Positions 1 to 12,109 of a DNA stretch of 64,000 nt are shown in pieces (within the stretch, counting starts at the first letter, position 1; every line of letters begins with the position of its first letter). The notes beneath the pieces are model-generated. The model was not told where the DNA came from, ran no database searches, and saw only the letters and a program-made list of their open reading frames with translations. The stretch is taken from the NCBI RefSeq assembly GCF_001632365.1, contig NW_024468531.1, positions 1-64,000 of the forward strand, read 5' to 3'. The stretch comes from Laetiporus sulphureus 93-53 (Eukaryota; Basidiomycota; Agaricomycetes; Polyporales; Laetiporaceae). The position numbers and the translations under genes are program-made.

Positions 1-374
1 GCGCGGTAGTCCTCGCCGTTGTTGTAAGAGCCGTAGTGAGCTCCGTGTCTGTGTCTGTGGCCGTATCCGTTAACGCGCCCGCGAGAATAGTCGACCTAGA
101 TGCATAATTTCCGGATCAGCGATCGCCCCACCATCGAGTGCGCTATATGCACGCACTCTATGGATGTCGTGACTAGGCCTAATGGATCGAGCGTGATCAA
201 TTCGACGACGGTGTAGCCGTACCTATGCGTGCAGTGTCAGTCAGTCCCGGAAGCGCTGCGCAGTCGGTTTCAAAAAGCAGACGACGCTCACTCGTCGGTA
301 GTGGTGATCAACTGCGCGTATATGGGGAGCACACAGGCGGCCGCAGCAGCAAGAGGCAGCAGGGAAGGCCGCAT
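1..374 (-). CDS. Secreted Thr/Ala-rich protein, 5' part (runs off the left edge)
   Basis: Reading leftwards from an ATG at 374, the first 20 or so residues are a typical signal peptide: a charged start (MRPS), a Leu/Ala-rich core and an Ala-Gln cleavage-like end, followed by ITTTDE. A GTGAGC donor near 289 ends this exon. One plausible acceptor near 97 continues the frame into a run rich in Thr and Ala (TDTATDTDTELTTALTTT), as in cell-wall or secreted fungal proteins. A different phase gives a His/Tyr/Gly-rich reading, so the second exon is not certain. The gene is incomplete and no family can be named. It is divergent from OLA1 and would share the 375-690 promoter region. Alternative: the signal-like exon is chance. 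Confidence 0.4.
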
Positions 375-690
375 GTCGGATGAGTAGATGCAGGCGACGA
401 GACGGGTTACAGCCCAGTCGAGTGGAGACGTGCGAAGGCGGGAATTTCCTTTTTCAATTGTGTCCACATGACTGTGGGATTCTCTATCTCGAAAAGGAAG
501 ACGCCTCCTACGACACGCCCGCTCAAAAAATCGCGGTATGCGCGATCGATTGGGCGGCCTGCTCGCGTTTTTCCTCTGCAAATCATCTTCCCCTCCTCAT
601 CCCTCTCAGTTCCTCAGTTTTCGTACAAGATTTGACCTCGCGGCGCGACATTTCTCTTTCTCTAGCGTGCTTGCAGCAAAGAAGAAAAAC
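375..690. promoter_or_regulatory. Intergenic, divergent promoter region
   Basis: Lies between the leftward secreted-protein exon and OLA1. The last 100 bases before the OLA1 ATG are C/T-rich (runs such as cccctcctcatccctctc), as in highly expressed fungal promoters, and the ATG at 691 sits in a good context (aaaaacATGcc). No TATA box is obvious. Confidence 0.4.
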
Positions 691-2694
691 ATGCCACCCA
701 AGAAGGCCGCCGCGGCTGAGAAGAAGGTCCTCCTCGGCAGACCGAGCAACAACCTCAAGATCGGTATCGTAGGTCCGTCCATGCACATCGTCGTCACGAT
801 GTCCGTCTCACTCATGCTTGAGTCATCTAGGGGTGCCTAATGTGGGCAAGTCATCCTTCTTCAACGTTCTGTCCAAGACCGGTGAGTTATGCAATCTTTG
901 TTGAATCTTGACAGCTTTTTCACTATGCTCCTACTCGCTGCAGACATCGCCATCAGCGCGAACTATCCTTATGCGACGATGTGAATTTTTCTCTCTCTCT
1001 CATATTCTCCTTTCGGCGGCTGTTAGGATCCGCCATCGCTTATGCTCCGTTTCTCCTGTTCCATTGCTAATTATCCGTGCCCGTAGCAACCCCGAGGAGG
1101 CACGTGTTCCTGTCCCAGATGCCCGTTTCGAGTGGCTATGCGACCTTTACAAACCTGCCTCCCGAGTTCCTGCATTCCTCACTTGCGTCGACATCGCCGG
1201 TTTGACAGCTGTAAGTTCCGGCTGCCCTTCAAGCCCTTCCAATCCGTCAGCTCTAATGTGCTCGCTAGGGCGCATCTACAGGTGCGGGCCTCGGGAACGC
1301 CTTCCTCTCGCACGTGCGTGCCGTGGACGGTATCTTCCAGGTCGTCCGCGCATTCGATGATGCCGAGGTCATTCATGTCGAGGGTGAAGTCGATCCTATC
1401 CGCGACATGGAGATCATTCAGACAGAGCTCCGCCTCAAGGACATCGAGTGGGTCGAGAAGCACCTCGATGGTCTCAAGAAAAGCGGACGTTCCTTGGGAA
1501 GCAATAGCCTTGCGGATAAAGCAAAGAAAGAAGAAATCGTGAGTTCGCAGGGTGCTAAAAATGTTGTGTATGAGAAGATGCCAATGTTTGGCGTTGTAGG
1601 CGACTGTGGAGAAGATTTATAAGGTCATTACCGTGGAGAACAAAGACGTTCGCAAGGCAGATTGGACAAACAAAGAGGTGAGTGTCCATTGCTATCCTCG
1701 ATCTCGCTATCTCTCTTCTCCTACATGATGATAAAGAGTAGTATACTCAACTAACCCAGCTCGTTGAGGCGGGAGTAACGCCCCAAAATGCCTATGAGAT
1801 CATTTTCTATCTGACCCGTCAACCACTTCCTTTTTAGTCTCTTTAAAATCTAGATCAACTGCGGTAGCTGACCGCTGTTTAAACCTAGATCGATGTCGTT
1901 AACGGCCTCCAGCTCCTTAGCGCCAAGCCCGTCACCTATCTCGTCAACCTCAGCGAGAAGGATTATATACGTAAGAAGAACAAGTGGTGCGTTTCATTTA
2001 CCCTTTCCTGCCTCTAACCCAGCGGTTACTCACTCCCGTTTGTGCTCCTTGCAGGCTACCAAAGATCAAAGCCTGGATCGACGAGAACAACCCGGGCGAC
2101 CCACTGATCCCCTTCTCTGTCGCGCTCGAGGAGCGACTCGCGGGCATGTCCGACGAGGATAGGGAGGAGGAGCAGAAGAAGATCGGTGCGCAGTCTGCGC
2201 TGCCGAAGATTACCACGGCAGGTTATGCCAGTCTGGACGTGCGTATCTCTGCAATGTCCTTCCATATGTCGATATGATGACTCAAATGCTGGTGCATTCC
2301 AGTTGATCCGGTATTTCACCTGCGGCCCAGACGAAGTCCGTGCATGGACGATCCGGAGGCATACGCGGGCACCACAAGCGGCCGGAGTCATCCAGTGCGT
2401 CCCTTTTCCACCTTTGGTCTGTATGTTAACGTAAGTTTGCCCGTCTCTTCCAGCACGGACTTCGAGAACAAGTTCGTGTGCGGTGAGATCATGAGTTACG
2501 ACGACCTCCGGGAGTACGGTAGCGAAACGGCCGTCAAGGCTGGGGGCAAGCTCAAGCAGCAGGGCAAGACATATGAGAGTCAGTGTCGTCTTCCGTCCTC
2601 CTTCCTTGATAATGTGGTTGCTGATGTTGCTCTTTTGTGTGCGGCGCGTCCAGTGAACGATGGAGATATCGCGTACTGGAAGTCTGGAGCGTGA
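691..2694 (+). CDS. OLA1: Obg-like ATPase 1 (OLA1/YchF family)
   Basis: YchF/OLA1 ATPase, a cytosolic ribosome-associated P-loop protein. About nine exons join to one frame: [12 protein letters not shown], the P-loop GVPNVGKSS (split by an intron at 773-830), [20 protein letters not shown], the switch-II region [20 protein letters not shown], then [15 protein letters not shown]. The G4 position reads NLSEKD instead of the NKxD of true GTPases, which in this family goes with ATP preference. A TGS domain closes the protein: [40 protein letters not shown]. The start is chosen because the N-terminus matches OLA1. All key motifs are intact, so the gene is expected to be functional. The intron at about 1678-1890 is long for this window and could hide another exon boundary. 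Confidence 0.96.
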
Positions 2695-4209
2695 TGATAG
2701 AGCGATAGTCACTCTGTATATTATGGAAGCAGGTCCTGCTTGAAGATGTCCTAATAGCATGCTCAGGCGGATCGTAACTTCGCTAATCGAGACTGAATGT
2801 GAACTATCTCAAGGTGTCTGGACAGATAAAATGGGCACTGGGTCCAGAGAAGGCAACTGAGGCTGTGCGAGAGCCTTCTGGTTGAATTGTTATCTCCCGG
2901 TCGTAGATCAAGACGCCTTCAAGGTCAATGATGGGACAAAACTTCCAGCTCCTTCAGTACTCAGTTTTTGCTCCTCTTACTTCTGACTTGGCACATACAG
3001 TACTACAGTTATCACTGTTAGTGCTCCACATGGGATTGCACGAAAATTGATCGAGGGAGAGGTTCTGAGGAAGCAATCTTGATGAGACAAGTTGGATATA
3101 CTGTGTGTCTTTCATTCTTTAGATCCTTTATCTGATCAGGAAGCGCAGAAGAGACAAAGAACGCAGCCGCGACGTCCAGAGATGCGGCAAGCTCCCTTCT
3201 AGTCTCCCGTGGGCGGACGAGACAATTCCTTCAACCTCCGCGGCCCGCTCCGTACACCCTTCGAACGTAGTAGGCGCCGGCTGAAGTACAATGTCAGAAC
3301 CAACTCACTGTGAGCACCTCGTGGCCCTACGCCAAGTTCTCCTCATCAAATATTGGTAGGAGTCATGTGACGTGGCCCCCGTCGTCTTGAGGAGTAGTAC
3401 TCCTCCCTGGCCGAGAGTCTGAGACTGGCCACTGATCGCTGCCCGGTCCGTATCAGCTTTCGTTCCTTCAATACTTAGCACAGCAGGGAAACCCAAATAT
3501 TACCTTTTAGCCCCCTTTAGAGCTTTTTTCGGCCCAAAAAGGTACTAGGCCCGAAAAGCGTGGCCCTGGGGATCTCCTGGTTCTGCGCTTATTATTATTC
3601 GTGGAAAAGGCGCCGGAAAGGTGATGAGAAATTATGTTAAGGACATTAACCCTCAAATTTCAAACCTGAGCTTCGGCTAATGTGATACAGACACCTTTTC
3701 GAGCAAAAGGCTCTCCTAAGGTCAAAAAGGGTGCAATTCCAGGAGATCCTCGTGCTGTTTTTGGCACTTTCTCACATACTGGAGAAAGGTGACAAAGGAA
3801 GCAAAAAGGTTGAAAGTCGGGATTTTACTGATGCAGACAATTTTGGCTCAACACGCACCGTTCATATTATCAGCTTGATCTCAAGGACTGTAATACCGAT
3901 CAAGGAAGTCCTCGACTTTACAATGCAGAGTAAGTACCGATTCTCGCTGCGAGAAGAGGGTTAGATTTGCGTGAGTGGTAGGAAAAGTTACCACTGGACC
4001 GGAAAGTCTGCCAAGAAAGGCTGATTCTGATGCCTTTCACAACTTCACAACTTCATCGACCGTCCTCTGCACCGTCACCGTAGGCCTGCAGCCAACTACG
4101 ACCTTACATTCATACACCTCACTTGTATATCAATACATAATAATTCTCGACAATCGCTCACATCTTTGAACTAGCCTACCGCGCGAATGCGCTATCCTGT
4201 GGTTCTGCC
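2695..4209. other. Intergenic, no supported gene
   Basis: About 1.5 kb between OLA1 and the F-box gene. Only short open frames without family features are present (for example 77 codons at 3731-3964). Around 3500-3560 there is an imperfect inverted repeat, gcttttttcggccc against ggcccgaaaagc, with a 12-base loop. The last 200 bases are presumably the F-box gene promoter. Confidence 0.4.
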
Positions 4210-5679
4210 ATGTCCATTCCAGTAGACCAAACCAACGTTGCCCCGCCGATCTTGAACAACCCCCAGCCGCGCCTTCCCGCTGAGATCTGCGAGCGCATCA
4301 TCGACCATCTCGACCCTTTTTGGCTCGGAGACCAAAGACAAACTCTGTTGAACTGCGCCCTCGTTCGCCGAGGGTGGTACGCCGAGAGCCGCGCAATCCT
4401 GTTCGAGGAGCCCATACTCTCTACTCGGAAAGAGGCGATCGCCTGTGCGAGGTCACTGACGCGGATACCTCTCCTCGCTGCCCGTGTGCGACGCTTAGAG
4501 ATCGGAGCTCGATCTCCGACTCTGGAATCCTCTATGACAAGTCCGGAGTTGGCATCGATTCTCGTGATGCTGGCAGGAAAACTTCCCAACCTGGCCTCGC
4601 TCAGCTTCTCCGACGTCAGCTTCGAGCAGTGCTCTATGCGCAATTTAGCGTTTGGGAGCTTGCACGAATTCAGTCATATCACATCATTGCGGCTAGCGAG
4701 AGTGACGTTGCCATCGGCGAGCCCCTTCTTCCAGGTCATCTGTTCATTTCCTCAGCTGCAGTCCCTTCACTGCTGGGATCTACACTGGAGCAAATTGAGG
4801 TCCATGGCTCCATTGCCCGAACACCGCCGCATGCCTTTGACGACATTGACTTCCTTTGAATATGACCTGTCGTGTTTCGAAGACATTGGACATATTCTTC
4901 TCGGTCTGCTGAATCGTGCTATCCTTACAGCACTCTATCTATATTCACCAGTATCTACGGCGGCTCTTAATTTCACTCAAGACATGCTGAATATAGCCGG
5001 AGGGAGACTTGAGGAGGCAACAACAACTTTCAGCGCGCTAGAGAAGGATGGTGGTGGCAGCTTTCAGTCCTTGCTCTGTGAGTATGCAATCACATGATGT
5101 TCAGTGCACAGCACGGCTCATAACTTTCAAGTGCACCCTATCAGCTTTGAATCAAATGTCAATCTGCGGACACTGGTAGTGGGCGCCTTCACGTCGGATA
5201 TGAATGACCTCACACTGTTAGTCCGGAGTGTACTGCTGCCTCTGCTCAAGACAATATTATCAAAGGATCTCAGTAACATCTCGTTCTCCTTTTCGCCTTT
5301 AGAATGGGATACAGATGCCATGCTCAATATTTTCGATCCAGAGGTCTGCGTGCAGATTGATGAGCTTTTGGCTGAGGAACATTTCGCCGAGCTGGGACTC
5401 GTATCCATATTTTTCTGCTTCCAGCCTGCTTTGTTGGACGACTCGCAATGTGTTAAGTTTTGTGCGGATATCTGTTCCCGTTTTCCAAAATTGAATGACA
5501 TGAACATATTGACGTGCGTCGTCGTCGTTTGTTTGATACTCGACTGAACTCACATGGATCCACGGTCTATCAGAATCAACTGTAACAGATACCGATATCC
5601 AAGTGATACCGAGAGGGCATTGAAGTCCAAACAAATGGCCAATCGCTTGTCTGACCCAGCGGATCAATCCACAAGATAG
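4210..5679 (+). CDS. F-box protein with LRR-like region
   Basis: Likely substrate adaptor of an SCF ubiquitin ligase. Near residues 22-70 there is an F-box-like stretch, LPAEICERIIDHLDP followed by LLNCALVRRGWYAESRAILF, the usual Agaricomycete form. The rest has periodic Leu-rich segments (LPNLASLSFSDVSF, FPQLQSLHCWDLHW, ALYLYSP) as in F-box/LRR proteins. Three exons: 4210-5077, 5132-5513, 5574-5679. The donor gtgagt at 5078 and acceptor ttcaag at 5131 keep phase, as do gtgcgt at 5514 and atcag at 5573; the protein then ends RYRYPSDTERALKSKQMAN..STR. About 450 residues. These proteins form large, fast-changing families in this group, so the target cannot be guessed. Confidence 0.8.
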
Positions 5680-7090
5680 CCAATTACGGCATTCACGGTC
5701 ACCTCGTCTCGCCTTCACTTTGCTCTGCAACGTGTCGTGGATGTGCAGCTCATATCTCATATCTCCCCTTCCCCTTCCATCATATCCACAAAACATCCAG
5801 ACTTCAGCCCGAGCACCTAGTCTCGTCCAATCCCCCTGTCCGCTCTCTTCATGCCGTCGTCCTGGTCCCGGGAATGATATATTGATGCCGTAGTTCGTGC
5901 TTTGCTCTGTCAGCAATCAGATCCTCGCAGGCGTCCGCCGCGTTTGCGATGATACCCCCTTCCCCCCCGCATCGTCATCTCTTTTCAGATCATTCAAAAT
6001 GCTCGTGTCCCGTTGGTGACCATATTTCTGGGGGCGTTGGTGGTGTGCTGGAACTCAGGCAGTGGCTTGCCGCAGAGCAGATGCGCCCGATCTGAGAATC
6101 AGGCGAGGAGCTCCGGACGTAGATGCCCATTTGTTGATGCTAGGCGTAGCTGTATTTGCTCGAAGCTCCACAGGTTGAGAAGACGTAAATCTCAAGTTCT
6201 CGAAGAGGAGCTTCTGGAGAGGTTCACATGGATGTTCAGGAGGGATGTTGGGAATTATAGTCCCGAAGATGGGGAGAGTGGAAGTCGGAGAATAGGAAGT
6301 GGTGCATACGACCGTCAAGAGCATATACCTTACGCGGGGATGGGGTGGTTTGCTCGAATCAAAGAGATCATAACAACTGCGCGCAAGTACTATGCATACT
6401 GAGCTGTGTGCATGACAATAGGAGCTATTCACAGCTGAGCGCGGCCTTGTCATTCATACTGGACATCCGCGCTGACTGAGTGACGTGCGCGTGAACGCGG
6501 AGGATCTCGAGTGCGATCAGCGGACACGACACGGTCACGGGACCGCGACAGTGGGTAGGCACTCTGTGTTAGAGCAACCAGGCCTCAGGGCTCGACAGAT
6601 GTAAATTGCGCAACAGCAAGTGAAAATACTCATTTAACTTATGAAATTTGAACGTTTGAATGCTCTATCATGAAGCCATGGTTGAGCAGACGAGTTTGAT
6701 GATCTCGGATGTTCGCCCAGCCACAGATGGTGGCAAGCGCCCGTACGGAGCGCGCGTGCCGCTTACGGAAGCAAGTGCATTACAGCGTTGCCCAGCAGAA
6801 GCGCCCGTGGAACTGTGTTCAGAGTCTTGCCTACAACTGCCAATTCTGCGCGAGGCTGTTCCCAGCAGCGCCTCCGACCGCAGCATATCGACTAAGACGT
6901 CCACACACCGCTCTGTTTTTGTACTTTAATCCTGCACCAGACATCGCCCATCCACAACTCATCTCCCGCTCAATAGGCCCCTGTCTTATATTACGACCGC
7001 GAAGCGTCCCTTTGCGCACGATCGCCTTCTATCGCTATCCATTCATCTGTCTCCGTTAGGCAAAGCCACGCGCAGGCCTCGTTGACCGTC
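5680..7090. other. Intergenic or undetermined, 1.4 kb
   Basis: Open frames of about 130 codons overlap at 6013-6402 (+) and 6055-6453 (-). Neither has a recognisable domain, a signal peptide or convincing splice partners. The C/T-rich run at 5760-5860 looks like promoter sequence. I cannot support a gene here. Confidence 0.3.
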
Positions 7091-8634
7091 ATGCCTTTGC
7101 TGGAAAGCATACAAGACGGTTTTGCCCGCATCATCCCTGCACGCAAGTCCGCTCTACCCATGCCGATGTCTACCACTGGCGGAATTGGGAACGGGGGGAT
7201 GCTGCCCTTTGAGGACGACGTAAGTCTCTCGCTTCGCCAGCCGTTCGCGCACGTTCCACACTCTAGCCCCCCTGCTGGTTTGCCGCGGCTGCGTGTCTGC
7301 ACGCCTCACAGCCCCTTCAGGGTGCAGTAGGGTTACGTAATGCAATGACCCTTTCGACGTAGCCTCTCTGATCTATGGCGTCGACCGTCGATACAGCAGG
7401 GTTTCTCGTCTTGCTGCTCTTCATACCCTTGCTGTCGATATGCTGCATCTGGGTTAATCGTTCTAGCCCACTCTCATATCCATCGACCATGACTGACGCG
7501 TCGCTCGGAACCCACAGATGATCGTACACAAACCCGCTATCATATTCCATGCCTCCCAAGCATTCTTCAACTTCCTTGCAATGTGCTGTTTCGCCAGCGT
7601 CGCTGCCTTCCAGGCAAGGTGGCATGTAGGCCCATGTATGTGTTCACTGTGTCTGCAGCATCATTAGCACAACACTGATATCACGCGCGCCAGCGGGATT
7701 GACCGGATTCGCACTCTTTGTCTCGGTCACAGGCGTCGTCTTTCCTCTCTTTCTCCTCTTCGTCCCCGTCATCTATGAAAAGTTTGACAAGGGCGCACGC
7801 CTTGCACGAGCACTGAGCGAGACTCGGGTCGCTTTCATCCTAATCTCAGCAGGCACGACTTTCAGCTTATTGATCGCGTAGGTGGAGCAGGTCGCATCGC
7901 TGGCACGTTGTTCTGACCACCGTCTTATAGCTTTATCACGACGATCTCAGCCTGGACAGAGCCTGGCTGCAAAAATGCTAGCAACGACCCGCACGAGAGT
8001 TTGGGCTCGACATTCCGGAGCGAGTTGAGCGGCTGGTGCAGTACGAAAAAAGCGGGAGCAGTATTCTTCTGGCTAGCATTCGGTTCGTCGCGAGCACTTT
8101 GATTGTGAGATCCTTCCTTATCGTTCATGACGGGCAGCGTTCTGGTTGGCCTCGTTGGGCCTCACGATCTACGACTGGCGCAATGGGCGCTCTATGCGGC
8201 CCCGTGACCAACCCTTCACACATCCTACCGAGTTCTCTGAGGTGGCAACGACGGCCGAGGGCGACGGCGACTACGACGACCAGGAGTCTCAGTACAGCAA
8301 GCCCATCGCACAGTCGAATGCCTCGCAGACGACATTCGACACCGCGTACGTGCCGCCCGCGCTTCCCACGCCTGCACAGCCTGCGGCCTCGTACGCCGCG
8401 CCTGTTCCCTCGCGCCCGAGCATGGACGTGTACGGCGCATTCTCTGATCCCACGCCGACCGGGTTTGGATCGGCTGCGTCCACGCCCAGCTCGCCGACGT
8501 CGGACATGCCGCGGGTGAGCCGAACGATGCAGTACGCGGACCCATATGCGGCAGTGCGCGCGACGCTCGCAGCGGGACAGCAGCCTGCGGCACACTCGGG
8601 TCCGCCGAGCTACTCGTACGGCGGATACTCGTAA
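7091..8634 (+). CDS. MARVEL-like four-helix membrane protein with disordered tail
   Basis: Spliced reading gives four membrane segments: FLVLLLFIPLLSICCIWM (exon 7400-7452), IIFHASQAFFNFLAMCCFASV, GLTGFALFVSVTGVVFPLFL followed by RVAFILISAGTTFSLLIAFI, and AVFFWLAFAFWLASLGLTIY. The WTEPGC..GWCSTKKAGAVFFWLAF pattern before the last helix and the DWR just after it are typical of fungal MARVEL-like membrane proteins. A cytosolic tail of about 150 residues, rich in Ser/Pro/Ala/Tyr, follows and ends GPPSYSYGGYS. Introns inferred: 7220-7320, 7337-7399, 7453-7517, 7636-7693, about 7878-7931 and one near 8090-8143; all keep frame. The start at 7091 is the first in-frame ATG; a start inside 7375 is an alternative. 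Probable plasma-membrane or vesicle protein; specific role unknown. Confidence 0.75.
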
Positions 8635-8920
8635 AAAGGAATGTATGGAGGAGGGGAACGGACGGAAGGCGATCTACTGTATGTAGTTTATTTACGCGGA
8701 CGGACTGATACCACACGATGTGCACGACCCTCCCCTGATGTGTATGTGCGCGCTTGACGCCTGCCCTTGATGCTGCGTGTATGATAGACACCTAATTGTA
8801 TATACAGTTTCTTTCACGAAGTTCAACCGAGAGACGCGACGCGAGGCACGTGGGTGACACGCGTGGCGCTGTTGATGAATGTTTACACCGTCTTTGACCT
8901 TCACCGCGACAACCTCATCC

Positions 8921-11792
8921 ATGGCAGCTAGGCAGCGCGACCCTCAACCCGCACCATCCAGCGGGATTCTTTCCAATGTGTTCAGCTTCGTGACTCGCGA
9001 GATCGAGTCGTTCGTGACGACGGCGAAGGGCGGGAGCAATGTGCAGGTGCGTCGAGAACACATCCTTGATGGGTGTGTGGTTGAACGTCGTCGCGCGTAG
9101 GTTCAGGCTCGGCCACAGCCGTCGACGTCGCGCGTCAAGCTCGATGATGCACCGGTAGTTGAGGAGAATAAGGCTAGGCAGGAGGAGGGGAAGAGGAAGC
9201 GGGTGGCGAGGAAGGTTTCGGGTGGGGAGGGGGATGGGGAGCGAAGCAGGCAGAGGGCGGATTCGAGCGAGAGGGATTCGAACACTGAGGTCCCTCCCAG
9301 GAGGCATATTCACAAGAAGAAATCTGGGTCAACGAAGGGGACGTCTACACCGGCTACTGGTGGTGGAGGGTCTGGCGAAGGTACGCAGGCCACTGATGCG
9401 TCTTGCCCGTATGTTCAACTAGATCACAATAGGTTCAGGTTCCCGCCCTCCCTCCACTGCTCCTTCGCAAGCTGTTGGCGCGGTGGCGACGCTGTCCCCT
9501 GCGACCATGCCTGGCTCGTTCTTCCCCCGCTCAGAGTCACTGATGCCCGATCCCATGTCGGCGGAGATGGCTCGCCGTGCGGGGGTCTTACCGCCCTCTC
9601 CCGGTCCTTCTGCTGAGACTCCAGCACCGTCGCATCTCCCTACACCTCAGCCCGCCCGGAAATCCAATGATATCTCACGGAGGGGATCGAAAAGTAGTCG
9701 AAGTGATACAGGGGCTGATTGTGATGCTCGCCGGGATGCGAAAGCCCCTTCCGTGGGCAGTGCCACCCCAGCCGACAGGAGAGCTGATGAGACCCGGAAA
9801 ACGAAGGCAAAAGGATGGGACGATTTGTCGACCGAGGAGGCCCTGAACAATCTCGACGCGGAACTCTCTCGCAAGTCTAACAACCCTCCCACAAGGTCGA
9901 AACCCGTCGCAGCGAGGAGTAGCGGGAGGTCATCGGTGGAAGGTGGCACATCGATGGTAGCGAAATCTGCCAAGGCAAAAGGGAAGGAACGGGCGTGCGA
10001 TACCTCGGGAGAGGTCCGTGTCCGCGGGAAGGAGGAGGAGTTGCGTGCGGCACGCGAGGCGCACATGCGTGTTGAGCCTGGACGGGACGAACAAGAGCAG
10101 GCGCGTGACAAGCAGAGAATTAAGGTGCTCGAAGAAGAGATCATGAGGTTGAAGGCGCAGGTAACGTATGTTCAATCGTGGGCTGAGCGCTCGTGCTGAT
10201 GCTGGTTACAGCTTGCACAGCGCAACGATACGTCGATGCAGCTGCCTCCGCCGCCGCCGCCTCCACCACCACCTTCAGCTCTCCAACTCGATCCAGACGA
10301 TCCGAGCATCATGGCCAATAGCTCGAATTCGCTCCCGATCTCCAAACGTGCCGACCTGTTCCTTGCTACCGCCCGTCAGAGTCTCCGACCTACCACACCA
10401 CCTCGAGAGGCACCCATCAACGACGTCACCGGACGAACACGGCGATCGGGCCATCCTACCGTGAATATCGCTGGTGACAAGATGGCAACGTTCTTGAAGG
10501 AGGTGAGGACGGCCAAGCTGAGGAAAGTCAGTACGGGCACATTTGACAATGCCTCCATGCCCCCGCCTCCGTTGGCTCTGAGCGGCCGCAGCACGGGCAT
10601 CATCGATGAGCGTGGTTATGCGGTCGGTGAGAGGTCCTTTAGTGTGGTCGAGGCGAGGTTGGGAGAGAAGAGGAGGCGAGATGCTGCGTTTGCGGGAGAC
10701 GGGTCTCGTGCGGAAGGGCCGTCCAAGCGGCGGCTCACGACATTTACACTGTCTGGTGCAGCGCCGGAGTCATCTGCTGCGTCTTCGTCTTCGCAAGGTT
10801 CTTGCGACTCACAGTCGACTGAACCTGGTCCGTCGACATCGACATTGGCACTCCCTCCTAGTCTGAGACCATGGCCGTCATTGGCGCCGACAGAGACGGA
10901 CGTCACAACTCCATCACTGTGCTCGGACAATGAGAATGAACACGAACATGACCACGAAGACAAGCTCCCACACACTCCGCCCCACTCTGCAGCGCACGAG
11001 TCACCAAGGTCATCACCGCCGCACAAAGTATCCGATGGTATGCCTCTTGACGAGCGTGCCGAACCTTCATCTCCGTCGCCCCGAATTGCACAACCCGAGC
11101 CTGAGCGGCCTCTTCCCGCCCTGAGGAGAAGAAGCAAAAATGGTGGGCAATCAGCGCCTTTTATCGACCTTTCCGTGTGCCGGGCTCCTCAATCGCCAAT
11201 TCCTCCGGGTCCGGTGCGTACCCGTCCGCTTAGGCGCAATCGTCAACCTTCGCAGAAGCAGAATCGAGAAGCGTCTGGCAGGGAGGACCCAATTGCGACG
11301 TCGTCTGCGTCCCAGGCGTCTCAACGTGCCGTTCGTGCATCCCAGATACCTGTCCATGCTGGCCAGGGAGCGAGAGCGAAGAGCCAATCGCGGCCGCCAT
11401 CGAGGAGCGATCGCGATCCTGGGGCATTTTTCTCGCAAGTTGGGTCGCAATTGCAACCGGTTCCCGCCCAACCGTCCTGGGGAGCGTCGACGTCTTACAA
11501 TGCGGAGGGACCACGCACCCTGGACGAGGAGCTCCGTCAAGCAGACGGTGGTCTCTGGAGCAATGATACCGGCGGAGTAGTCCAAGATGCTGATGTGGAT
11601 ATGGAGATTGAGACCGATGAGCTGGTTGGCGTGGGTACGAGGAGCACGAAGCGCGGTTTCATGAAGGGCGGCGGTGCTGCTGGCGCGCCAGTGTTCATGG
11701 GCGTGGGGTACGTGCGAGGGGCTATGGCTAGTGGAGACGAGGAGGGATCGTACGTGCCGAGGCGGAACAGCCAGGCGGCGCAGAGGCGATGA
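8921..11792 (+). CDS. Disordered protein with coiled coil, poly-proline run and WH2-like motif
   Basis: Starts MAARQRDPQPAPSSGILSN, then FSFVTREIESFVTTAKGG. Four or more exons join in phase: near 9045 (Q|gtgcgt), near 9380-9436, and 10162-10211 (LKAQ|gtaacg to cttacag|LAQRND). Most is low complexity and charged. A coiled-coil-like stretch RDKQRIKVLEEEIMRLKAQ is directly followed by a run of ten prolines. About 100 residues later comes MATFLKEVRTAKLRKV, which resembles the actin-binding WH2 pattern (LxxI..xxLKKV). The tail is Ser/Pro-rich with an acidic DADVDMEIETDE near the end. About 880 residues. I do not recognise an orthologue. A proline run plus WH2-like motif would fit an actin regulator, but that is inference; a nuclear or spindle protein is also possible. 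Confidence 0.7.
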
Positions 11793-12109
11793 AGCGTTGA
11801 TCTTATCTTGTGAATGGTACTCTACGTTATGTTTCGCGGAAATTTAGCGATGATCTATCACACGTGTAATGCGAGATGTACACTGTTTTATCGGTTTCTA
11901 CGCCTGTGGCATATTCCACCGCTATCCTACCTGTATACCCTATACGTTTTCGCGAACAGAATGATACATTCGACGTATGATGCCAGCGCTGCCTCTGTAC
12001 CGACACCATCGCCTTTCATTCAGCACTCCCGTCCTGGTGCCAGTACTAATCACCAAGCAAAATGAAGTAAACATCTCCTGTATTCGACCGTCTCCTTTTT
12101 TTTTAATAC
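11793..12109. other. Convergent intergenic region
   Basis: The 3' flanks of the preceding plus-strand gene and of the biotin gene meet here. The stretch is A/T-richer than its surroundings, as expected for two 3' UTRs and polyadenylation signals. No gene is seen. Confidence 0.4.

Noticed and set aside
2056..2760. 234-codon minus-strand open frame
   Set aside because: Antisense to the OLA1 exons; no domain.
3500..3560. Short inverted repeat with A/T-rich arms
   Set aside because: Too short and too imperfect to call a terminator or a mobile element.
5299..5916. 205-codon minus-strand open frame
   Set aside because: Crosses the end of the F-box gene; no domain and a poor start.
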